This document shows positions 44,916 to 53,923 of a DNA stretch of 64,000 nt, one piece after another; the stretch's first letter is position 1; every line of letters starts with the position of its first letter. The position numbers were made by a program, and so were the translations under genes. The stretch lies in the NCBI GenBank assembly GCA_022560025.1, contig JAFISE010000076.1, positions 1-64,000 of the forward strand. The letters are read 5' to 3'. Below the pieces are notes generated by a model that saw nothing but the letters and a program-made list of their open reading frames with translations, was not told the origin of the DNA and searched no databases. The DNA comes from Stagonosporopsis chrysanthemi (lineage: Eukaryota > Ascomycota > Dothideomycetes > Pleosporales > Didymellaceae).

Positions 44916-45993
44916 ATGTATCTGTGTCATTTTTATAAGCTCCCAAACGAGGTACGTAGCGCAGACACGGTTTCCATGAAGCCTGCGCTGACATTAGGGT
45001 TACACAGCTGCTCTTGCATTTGTTCGTGCCGCTTCCGACACCTGAGCTTCTCCCGTTGACCTCAGTCTCCCATCGATTTCACAGCATCATCCTGCGAATA
45101 CTACACAATCGTCTCGTCGCTGCCGCCGAACTCGACTCACACTCACTGCTGCTCGAGTGCTACCACCCCTCCGCTAAACTTACAGAACCCCCCTATTTTT
45201 GCGCGTATCGGGGCACCGATGGCCTGTCGCTGTACGAAATCCCGTCCGAGCCCAGTCGAGTCACCACGGCCCGATTAGGAGAGATGCGCCAGATGTACTC
45301 TCGGTTTCGCCCATATCGCCGAGAGCTTGAGGAAGGTGGTCGCAGAGTTGCTCGACGCCCTGGTGATATACCGGGTACTCGTACCTATCCCGGCACTGCT
45401 CAAGACAAATACAGAGGCGAGCTTGTGAAGCAGACCGTCAGCCTCGAGGCGCACGAGCTGTTCACGCAGCTGGTTGCTCAGACCAACCTGGTCAAGATTG
45501 GACCCTACAATGGCCTCTTCAGCGCCTTTGTCGATGTCGAGGAAGGAGTGTTGCGAGTTTGGAGGAAGTGGTTGGGTGACAATGCCCCCAAGGGCAAGAA
45601 TACTAGTGCCGACGTGCAGAAAGAAGAAGTCGAAGGGCTGACAAGAGGGCAAAAAGCGGTGCGCGAGGGTGTCGAGGAAAGACTGGACCTGGACGACCAG
45701 CGCATTCTGTGGGTCAGCACATCGAAGAATACAGGAATACGCTTCAACGTAAAAGAACGGAAACTGCGCAGAGATGCCCCCATTCTGATACGGAACGACG
45801 AAGAAACGCCAGTCAGCTATGATATCGAATATGACGGTAGGTCACAGCATTGCATTGTCTGGAAAGCTGGTTACTGACATGTGTGTTAGAGCTCCTGATA
45901 CGAACTTCCCACCTCTTGCTCATGCTCGAGAAGTCAATGGTACAAGAAGACAACTCGTCCGGCAAAGCCATTGTATTTGGCTCCTTTGGATAA
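44916..45993 (+). CDS. F-box protein
   Basis: Three exons, 44916-44951, 45008-45836 and 45890-45993, give 322 aa. The 36-nt first exon encodes MYLCHFYKLPNE and the second continues LLLHLFVPLPTPELLPLTSV, SHRFHSIILRILHNRL. Joined, this is a standard N-terminal F-box, the Skp1-binding motif of SCF ubiquitin ligases. The exon 2 ORF alone lacks an ATG near its start, which supports splicing. Downstream lies a fungal-specific region of F-box proteins (LLECYHPSAKLTEPPYFCAY, VSLEAHELFTQLVAQTNLVK, GPYNGLFSAFVDVEEGVLRV). No WD40 or LRR substrate domain is visible, so the target is unknown. The gene is divergent from the ECM11-like gene, with 258 bp between starts. Confidence 0.85.
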
Positions 45994-46161
45994 CATCCAG
46001 CTCATTTAAAGAACAAAAAAAAGCTAAACAACACGCGTCTTGTAGCTGCAAGATGAAGCAACACTCATCGAAACCAAATGCTGGCACGCATTCTGATCAA
46101 CAAAAGCTAGGTGAGCCGTCAAATTACCGCTGGAGATGAGCGAGCAACACCAAAAACAGAA

Positions 46162-46243
46162 TGACCCGAAGGCGATTTGAACGCCTAACCTTCAGGAGAC
46201 ACCTTAACTGGAATCTGACGCGCTACCATTGCGCCATCGGGCC
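46162..46243 (-). tRNA. tRNA-Trp (CCA), with a ~10-nt intron
   Basis: On the minus strand the acceptor GGCCCGA pairs with TCGGGTC, with one G-T pair. The D stem is GCGC/GCGC around AATGGTA, and the T arm is AGGCG-TTCAAAT-CGCCT, all in standard spacing. The anticodon loop begins TTCCAG, giving anticodon CCA. About 10 extra bases follow position 37, the usual eukaryotic tRNA intron site, before CCTGA closes the anticodon stem with TCAGA; the innermost pair would be A-C. The discriminator is A. Confidence 0.88.
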
Positions 46244-46730
46244 GGGTAAACCGTGTCATTCGATTTGATAGAGTTGTAGACGGAAAGCTGGTCTATATCT
46301 CAAGCAACATCCCATCCACAGCGCAACCTTGTCAAATGTATCACTTTGATCAGAATACAAGAATTCGTTCAATACTGGCCAATTCCTCGTGTGGATCGCA
46401 ATTTTCATGATCCAGTTATTGAGCTCTCCGTGCGGACATGTAGCCGTGCATTCAACCCCACCACCCCACATTACCTAGCAGAAACAACCTGGACCGCGGC
46501 ACAGCACGGCTCTGCAAGTACGTTTGATAGCAACCGCGCCATGCCATTTCCGACCATTTATCGGTACAATAGACAGTTATCCTTTGAATTTTTGGGCAAC
46601 ATGTTTGCTGTGAGCATATGTGTGAATACAACAGAGACAATGGCAAACGCCACAATCTAGGAATTGCTTCCTTGCTGCCAAAAAACGCTGGCGCTTGGAG
46701 CCCCTGAACAGCACATCGGCAAAAAGAATC
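46244..46730. other. Intergenic between two tRNA genes
   Basis: 487 bp separating two tRNA genes on the same strand. Short ORFs here (up to 104 codons) have no recognisable content. No transposon was recognised next to the tRNAs. Confidence 0.55.
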
Positions 46731-46816
46731 TCCGCTCCCAGAATCGAACTAGGGACCTTTCGATAACAATGTTTGCTATTACAGTCGAACGTGATAAACC
46801 AACTACACCAAGCGGA
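46731..46816 (-). tRNA. Intron-containing tRNA gene, anticodon loop reads GTA (Tyr?), isotype uncertain
   Basis: On the minus strand the acceptor TCCGCTT pairs with GAGCGGA. The anticodon stem TTCGA/TCGAA is perfect around a loop starting CTGTAA, with about 14 intron bases after position 37. The T arm is CCCTA-GTTCGATT-CTGGG-like. By position the anticodon is GTA (Tyr), and fungal Tyr genes always carry an intron. However, the body (GGTGTAGTTGG...ATCACGTTCGA...AAAGGTCC) looks like fungal Gln/Glu/Val tRNAs, the linker between acceptor and D stem is one base short, and the first pair is T-A rather than the C-G usual for Tyr. It may be an unusual or decaying copy. Confidence 0.6.
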
Positions 46817-47252
46817 GTTATGCGTCTGAGAAGAACGCGCTTGAGCCTTAGTTGACTTGATAACGGCTTTTCAAAATTGAAAATATATAAATCAAGATTT
46901 TGAAGATGTCAGCATTGCCCAGCCCTATCTGTTGAAAAGATATTGCTCTTGTTTACCGTCAAGCACGATGACGCAGCGTTTTGACCATGATGGCCTATGA
47001 GAACGACCCATCAGTAATCAGATCTATGTTATCCTGATGATCCAGTGGTCTGTGAATCCCGCAAGGAACATATTCGTAATTACTTCTGGCGTCATAAAAA
47101 AGTCCAATAATCCAGTAGACATGATCGCTTCTCGACAATGTTATACAGATTTTCACCACTGACCACAATCAAGCGCAAACTCATAGAAGCACGGTACTCC
47201 GCAACTCACTGAGCAATACGATTCACTGCCACGCCATCCACACCACCAGACA
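46817..47252. other. Intergenic, A/T-rich
   Basis: 436 bp, more A/T-rich than the surrounding genes. Nothing recognised. It includes the 3' flank of the unknown membrane-anchored protein gene. Confidence 0.55.
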
Positions 47253-48944
47253 TCAACGACGCAGCACCCTAATCTTCCCACCCAACCCCCCCAGCGCCAG
47301 TCTCAATCCATGACCAATACAACTCAATACCGCATATACAAAAAACACAACATACTGCAGCGGTACAAACACCACGCAAAGCGCCTCCCGGATCGCGTCG
47401 AGGATGAACCACAGCGCAACCACTGCATATAACGCGAGACCGATCTTTAGCGCAAGTAGAATACAATCCTGGATTTGCTGTAGTCCTTTGTCGAACGATG
47501 GCGAGGTGGCAGATGCGGCCGAGGCGACCGACGCCTTCCTAGCCACGGCTGGCTGCGCTGCAGTACGTGCCACTGGAGGCGTTGCTGGAACCGACGGGAG
47601 ACCCTCGAATGGAGAAACGTATATCGATCTGGGTCTCGTGGCAGAGGGTGCCTTGACAGGTGGATCTGGCGCCGGTGCGCTGGGGGGTTTACCCACAGTA
47701 GCGCCTTTGCGAATCCATGGCCAGCGGTCCGTGAGGGTGCGTTTGATCGTAGGTGTTTTGGTGCTGATCTGCGCCCTGGTAGTTGTTGCTTTGGGTTTCT
47801 CATCTTCGCTGGAGCTGGAGGTGGATCTGTCGGCTCCGCCCGTTGTGCCGGAAGGGTCTTTGACTTTGTAACCAAAGATCGAATCGCCCTCAATCGAGTA
47901 CTGGCGTGCGAAGTTGGGCATGGTTTTTGTCGGACTTGGTGAGCGAGATGGAGGTATCGTATCGATATGAGGAGAGCGGTATTGCATACCGCGAGGTTGA
48001 TCCACACCTCGAGCATGGGCTTGTTTTGATTCCGCTTGACAGGCTTGAACTTTGATTGCTGGGATAGCTGCAGTTCTTGACGGAGATGGCGTTTTCGGCC
48101 TCATGCTGATCTTGACCGTAGTTGATTTTGGCGGTGTAGTCGGTCTCGAGGCGCCACCTTTTGCATCGGCGCGGACAAAATGAACACTGTCTTCAATGAC
48201 AGCTGCTGCGGTCGTGACACCCAGTACATTGGGTTTGCGGTAGACCGATGTATTGCTGGAGATCTTGGTTTTTGTAACGATAGGTGCAGATCTTGGCTGA
48301 GGTTGTGTCCACTTTTCTTGTGGTATCGGGGGACTGATTGGGAATGCGCCAGCTGGAGCAGGAGGACTGCTGGAGGGCTTCAATACGGCAGGAATTGCTG
48401 CTCGTGTCTTTGAGGTGCTTGCGTACGCATAGCCATATGAAGCTATATTAGGCGGTACACGTACGCCTATGTTGTTGTTCCTTTCCCGTGCTTCCCTTGC
48501 TTTCTCCATATAGGTCTCAGCCGCTTCTAATTGAGCTTTGGTCGGCGAGGCCGGCTTACGTCGCGATATCGGTGCGTCAATGATAGGTATGCGTGTAGTG
48601 GGCATGTGTACAGCAAATGCGTCACTCTCAAATGCATCGTGGCCATCTACCGCATCCGTGTGGATAGTCGCATGTCCTGTCTTCCGGCTGCTGGGTGCCC
48701 TTCTCGGAATATTGCTCTTCAAGGGGCTCGATGCTGAACGGAGTGGTGTGCTCTTTGCAATGCGAGGGTTACTGGAAACAGTACCCGCTGCGTGTGGAGG
48801 AGGCTTCGGTGCACGAGGGCTCACTGCTATCGCCAAAATTTCTTCAAGTGTTCTCGACGGGGAGACTCCATCCTTAGGAGGAGGAGTTGGTGGCGAGTCA
48901 ACAGTTGTATGTGTGTGAGAGTGAAATCGCCGTTGGAAGATCAT
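47253..48944 (-). CDS. Unknown disordered protein with C-terminal membrane helices
   Basis: Intron-free ORF of 563 aa. The first ~450 residues are disordered and rich in Ser, Pro, Thr, Ala and Lys with many SP/TP sites (SPSRTLEEIL, RPKTPSPSR, SRSPSPTKTM). Small conserved-looking islands include EAAETYMEKAREARERNNNI and FARQYSIEGDSIFGYKVKDP. The last ~80 residues hold two to three hydrophobic helices (IQDCILLALKIGLALYAVVA, LCVVFVPLQYVVFFVYAVLS), ending in a basic KIRVLRR. This topology suggests a membrane-tethered regulatory protein with a long cytosolic tail. No family is recognised. The intron-free frame and consistent composition support a real gene. Confidence 0.7.
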   Translation of the reverse strand: MIFQRRFHSHTHTTVDSPPTPPPKDGVSPSRTLEEILAIAVSPRAPKPPPHAAGTVSSNPRIAKSTPLRSASSPLKSNIPRRAPSSRKTGHATIHTDAVDGHDAFESDAFAVHMPTTRIPIIDAPISRRKPASPTKAQLEAAETYMEKAREARERNNNIGVRVPPNIASYGYAYASTSKTRAAIPAVLKPSSSPPAPAGAFPISPPIPQEKWTQPQPRSAPIVTKTKISSNTSVYRKPNVLGVTTAAAVIEDSVHFVRADAKGGASRPTTPPKSTTVKISMRPKTPSPSRTAAIPAIKVQACQAESKQAHARGVDQPRGMQYRSPHIDTIPPSRSPSPTKTMPNFARQYSIEGDSIFGYKVKDPSGTTGGADRSTSSSSEDEKPKATTTRAQISTKTPTIKRTLTDRWPWIRKGATVGKPPSAPAPDPPVKAPSATRPRSIYVSPFEGLPSVPATPPVARTAAQPAVARKASVASAASATSPSFDKGLQQIQDCILLALKIGLALYAVVALWFILDAIREALCVVFVPLQYVVFFVYAVLSCIGHGLRLALGGLGGKIRVLRR

Positions 48945-49593
48945 CGTTGTCCGCTGTCGTGTTTTCGAGGCGGTAATGTATAAGACTGGCTATGGAGCGG
49001 TTTCAAGGTCTTGAGGAGAGCAAATCAACAGCGCAGCTAAGCCACGGACGATGGTACACCAACTTAGAAATTAGTCGTTGTGTGGTGACAGAATGTCTGC
49101 TCCCGCGGAAGTGGAAGGGAAAGCGCCCAATATATCTTGGATTCACCATTTTTGCTGAGGCGCACGATGGCTTTTAGGAGGTTGTGAGGTCAGAAGTGGT
49201 GGAGGGCCGGAACGGAATGTGTCGTGGCTGGCGTTGAGGAGACTAAAGCAAGGAATGTATCGTGACGCCAAATGCGCGAATGTCTACAGCATCACGCAAC
49301 TTCGCACGCCTTTCTCAACGCATACGAACACGCGACCTACGTAAATCATGAGTGGATGGTTCTATCGACGGGAGAGTTTCCGTCACCGCCATCGTGGAGG
49401 TCTGCCCTATGGCTTTCATTATCTTGTGTAACAGCCGAACGAAGTATGTCTCGAATGCGGTCTTGTTCTTGAAAGCGTGTATGACTCGATATTGGTGTGT
49501 TTATGATGCCAATACCTCAGTCCCTTCTCTTCTTTGGCGAGTCGGACATGCCTAGCACGCTCATAAGCAGAACATTCGTTGCGAAGATGCCGT
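48945..49593. other. Intergenic between the membrane-anchored protein gene and SEH1
   Basis: 649 bp that includes the promoter of the unknown protein gene and the 3' flank of SEH1. ORFs are short (under 95 codons) and featureless. Confidence 0.55.
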
Positions 49594-50914
49594 TTAGTTC
49601 TCCCGCGCAGTCTCAATTTCGGCATACTCTGCCCAACTCCCATTGACCGCTTTCTTCCAAGTGCGAATAGATGCGTCGTCGCCCGTAGATACGAGTAGAT
49701 CACCTATTGATGGTTACAGATCATTCTAAGAGTTGCCCATAGATGCTCACCCATTTGCGAGAAAGCCACTCGCCAGACGGCGCCATGGTGGTTCTTCAGC
49801 TCTTCCGTGAGCTTCACCAGCTGCGTGATTCGCCCCGGATGTTGTTCGTTTTCACGCTGCGTGTCTGGACCTGTCGTAGCACTAGCTAAACCTGCACCTA
49901 TGCCGGAAGGTACGTTCCGGCGTGGATCCGTACGTGGAGATTCGGTAACCGGGAAAGCTGCGGCACCTGCAGATGATTCACGAGCCGCACTCTTGCCAGA
50001 GTTGGGTGTCGAGATCTCATAGATGCGAATAGCACCATCTTTGCTGGCAGTTGCGAGAATGTCGTATCCTCGCATAGATCCATTGGCCCAAGCTAGGTCG
50101 CGAATGATTTGTCGAGAGCCTTCTAGCTTCGCTACCTGGAAAAAGCGTTTTGCCTTGTCCGTCCTGAAGATCAAGACATCCTTCATCGCAGCGACAGCAA
50201 GCGAGAGTGATTTACGATCTAAACCTGCCATGATTGCAGTCCAGCAGGGAAGTTTTTCCTTATGGAACACGACCTTGAAACCGACCTCATCCTGGCGATC
50301 TGGGGGGTTGTCCTCAGACACAGAGCGCTCCGCGAGTATTGTCCACTCGTTCAGACTGCTCTGGTCAGAAGGCTCATAGACTGTCAACCGACCATCGCGG
50401 GTGATTAGCGCGAGCCAAGTCTCTTGCATTATGTTCTTGAAGTCCAAAGACATAAATGGAGCGTGCCCGGTGGATACCAGGTTTGCGATGAGCTTGAAAC
50501 GGTTGCCTGACAGGGGCACCTCGGTAGCATCTTCCTGCCACAACTTACAGCGTCCATCTTCGCCAATGCTCCCGATCACCTCGCCCATGAAGGGGCCATT
50601 CCATTTCGCCTGAGTTGGATTAGCATTGGTATCGGCCATGTCGGAGCGTATTCAAATTCGCGATGTGTGCTTCGACTGCCAATCGCACAAAGGTATTGTA
50701 GTGCGCACACAGCAGCACTTACATCTGTGATCTCAGCATCGTGTGCTTTCCAGCTCTCAACAAGTGACCAAGACTCATCCTTTTTGTCCCAGACTTTCAA
50801 ACGGTGATCTGAACTCGCAGTAACCATACGTGTGCCAAAGTAGTTGAAATCAACGGCAAGTACAAGATCCTGGTGGCCATGGGAGAATGTTGTGAAGTTG
50901 CGTTCTGAAGCCAT
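49594..50914 (-). CDS. SEH1: Nucleoporin SEH1
   Basis: Three exons, 50914-50723, 50609-49751 and 49703-49594, give 386 aa. SEH1 is a WD40 propeller shared by the nuclear pore Y-complex and the SEA/GATOR2 complex. Exon 1 gives the first blade: TTFSHGHQDLVLAVDFNYFG, VTASSDHRLKVWDKKD, HDAEITD. Exon 2 continues AKWNGPFMGEVIGSIGEDGR, GYDILATASKDGAIRIYEIS and HHGAVWRVAFSQM. Exon 3 closes with DLLVSTGDDASIRTWKKAVN and the family tail. The ATG is placed at MASERNF because SHGHQDLVL normally lies about ten residues from the start. The same frame is open for 147 more codons upstream, with further ATGs at 51286 and 51355. An unusually long insertion (about residues 240-290) is Ser/Ala/Pro-rich. Confidence 0.92.
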
Positions 50915-51725
50915 CTTTGCGTACGCGTGACGCGCTCCAACGAAGTCCTGCTCCAGATGCTGGCTGACACGAAAGTCAACGCTTGGCGCGGTCCCGTCAG
51001 CACAAGGCTCCTGTATCAGCGGGGCGACAAGGTCAGCCTGTTCAAGCGCATCATCAATCGTCACTGCGAGGTTGAGATGGGAGTGGCGATGGATGGACAG
51101 CGGGCCAGAGTGCAACCGTGCTTCGTCGCGTGTGGGGCTCAGAGACGCATCACTCGCAGCCTGCGAAGGCAGCCTTGACGGCGTGATGCTGGAGAGAAAA
51201 GCTGGACGCGCAAGTCGACGTGTCACAGCGTCCAGGAGCTGAACGGTATCGGATCGTGAATGCTGTGCTGGGGCGTTGAGGTCCATGGAGGCTGCGCGTC
51301 TCGAATGAGCCTTCTCTCGTTTGGGGCTAGAGCAGGAACCAGCCGGGGAAGGCACGACTCTTGAACGTGGCCTTTCAACTACACAAAGACTCCAAGTTCC
51401 GGGTCATGAGCAGCACTCGCAATTCGTCGTTCGTCGCTCTTTCCTTTGTTGTTCCTGCTTCTCCCCGCACTCGTAAGGCGCCTGCCGGCTGTCGATCGTC
51501 AAAGTTTATGCACGTCGTTATTGCACCCTGCACAGTATTTAAAAACAAAGGCGAGCTTCACAGCGCACCAGTTACAATCGCGCCGTTGTTGAACTAGGCT
51601 TTACCGCATTCGTGTGGATTCACGTTCACCTCAGCGGATACTGCGGACGGCGAACACCGTGACGACCATCTTACCTGGGTGCCTAGCTTCCGCATCATTA
51701 CGGTCAAGTAGCAATCTTGATCGTC
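50915..51725. promoter_or_regulatory. Divergent promoter region of SEH1 and ALG7, with in-frame SEH1 leader ORF
   Basis: 811 bp between the two start codons. From 51355 to 50915 the minus strand is open in frame with SEH1. The leader encodes a Ser/Arg/Pro-rich 147-residue sequence (SDTVQLLDAVTRRLARPAFL) unlike the WD40 repeats. The rest has short ORFs only. Whether the leader is translated is not known. Confidence 0.45.
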
Positions 51726-53208
51726 ATGTCAGTTTCAACAGCGCTGAGCACAACTGAGACTATCTCACTTCTAGCTGTCTCATGGGCAAGCGTTGCGGTC
51801 TTGGCGAATACCTTTCGAGGCGAGGGCGAACCACTCATTGCATCCATAGCATTCAGCGTGCTTGCGTTTGCGGCATGCTATGCACTTATACGATGGCTCG
51901 GAGATGCCTTCATGCGGCGTGGATTCAAGGGGAGAGACCTTTGCAAAGTCAAGAAGACTGAAATGTGAGTCCACCGATGATATCCACCACCATTGAGCTA
52001 ACGACAACAGCCCCGAGACCATGGGCGCCGTGTGTGCCATGGTCTACTTGTTCATCGTGATCTTCTTCATCCCTTGGCCGTTTTACAAAGACATTGTTGT
52101 TGCAACATCAGGGGGAGGTAACCGAGACGTCATTAAAGAGCTAGAGCAGGTGGAGACTGGTCGATTGCTTCACAGATTCCCCCATAACAAGCTCGCATCG
52201 TTCCTCGGGGCCATACTATCGCTCCAAAGCATTGTTCTCCTGGGTATAGGTGACGATCTGTTCGACATCAGGTGGCGTCACAAGGTGCTCATCCCTGCTG
52301 TTGCCGCTATACCCATGCTTGTGGTGTACTTTGTGGATTTCGGTGTCACGCAGATGGTCGTTCCACTGCCGTTACGACCGTACCTAGGCGAGCTATTTGA
52401 TCTTGGTGAGTCGGACTGAATCCTCGCGGTGTTGCTGGGCGGTGCTGATCAAGTCACAGGCTGGCTCTACTACATTTACATGGCACTGTTGTCCATCTTT
52501 TCCTCGAACAGCATCAACATTCTTGCAGGTATCAACGGTATCGAAGTGGCTCAATCGATCGTCATTGCGGTGTTGATTGCCGGCAACGACATACTTTACC
52601 TGTCGCCTTTCACGACCTATCCGCATCCGGCAACGGACTCGCATCTCTTTTCACTATACTTCTTACTACCATTTATTGGAGTATCGACGGCACTGTTGAA
52701 GCACAACTGGTACCCGGCCAAGGTTTTTGTGGGTGACACGTACTGTTACTTTGCTGGCATGGTTTTTGCAGTGGTTGCTATCTTGGGTCATTTCAGTAAG
52801 ACGCTGATCCTTTTGCTCCTACCGCAAGCGTTCAACTTTATGTACTCGGCTCCTCAGTTGTTCCACATCATACCATGCCCCCGACATCGGCTTCCGCACT
52901 TCAACGCACGGACAGGGTTGCTGGAGCCCTCGCGTGTACAATTCCAGAGACCTCTTCGACGACCGATAGCGGAGAGCCTCAAACTGCTGCACCGGCTTCG
53001 GCTGCTTGATCTCGAAGTTGATGAGAAAGGGCATGTACTCTCATCCTCCAACTTCACGCTAATCAATCTATGGCTGGTGTGGTTCGGCCCCATGCGGGAG
53101 GATCGGCTGGCATTAGGGATATTGGCGTTTCAGTTCGCAGTCGGAGCATTGGGCTTGTTCATTCGGCATCGCATGGCACTGCTCATCTTCACGGCGGACA
53201 ACTGGTAG
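51726..53208 (+). CDS. ALG7: UDP-GlcNAc:dolichyl-phosphate GlcNAc-1-phosphotransferase
   Basis: ALG7 (DPAGT1) is the ER enzyme that commits dolichyl phosphate to N-glycan assembly and is the target of tunicamycin. Three exons, 51726-51964, 52011-52405 and 52460-53208, give 460 aa; introns are 46 and 54 bp. About ten hydrophobic helices are visible. Conserved blocks include GRDLCKVKKTEIPETMGAVC (the first intron splits the Ile codon), LGIGDDLFDIRWRHKVLIPA with the Asp pair expected at the catalytic site, SINILAGINGIEVAQSIVIA and VFVGDTYCYFAGMVFAVVAI. The C-terminus has the SNFTLINLWLVWFGP segment. The upstream TTG is not a start; the ATG three codons later is used. Confidence 0.96.
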
Positions 53209-53923
53209 AGGGATAGCATTTGAGAGCATCCGCATGGGGCGTCATTCTGCATCTATGGCGAGCATGAGACATTTATCGACAGTTGTTACATGAGACTCGG
53301 AATCCACATTTTGTGAACCATGGATCGATCCCAGAACTGTGGTCAGCACACTGAAGCGTATGTGAGCGGTGAGATGCATGAGCTTTCCAGAGGGCGAATC
53401 ATCGGAGGCGTGATGAATGGATGACTGATGGCGGGGCAGGGCGGGGCAAGCCTCAGCTTCCAGGTTGCCGACTCATATTCCGTCATAGCACACCAGTGCG
53501 AAAATAATCTCGAAGCTATTTGGCGTGAGAGCGCGCATACTGCAGGAATGCAGCAGATCGCAGCGAGACCGCGAGCCTCGGCCTGTAAGCTGAAGCAAGC
53601 ATAGCCAGATACCGCGCGCCTATCACGACCGTCGAGCGCATCTCGCAATGATTGCGCGCATCTGCCGAGAACGGACCGCTTGAGGCATCAATTAGCGGCG
53701 CTCTGATTCGATACTCGGCCATGACCGCCCTCGCCTCCGGCATCGGCGGGACATTTGTGAATCCTACTTTGCCATCAGCTGTTTGGGTGTTACGGCCGCG
53801 CCTTTAATACTCCAGACACTGCCCTTACTTGCATTTCTCACACATCTACTGAGTCTTCACCCTGCGTTTGCACCATTGTACCCCCAATCGCCTTCAAATA
53901 CCCACAAACCCCTAACATCCGCC
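53209..53923. other. Intergenic, promoter of LEU1
   Basis: 715 bp downstream of ALG7 and upstream of LEU1. A GGGGCAGGGCGGGGCA repeat lies at about 53433-53448. No gene is recognised. Leu3-type CCG(N4)CGG sites were not found by eye, though the search was not exhaustive. Confidence 0.45.
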
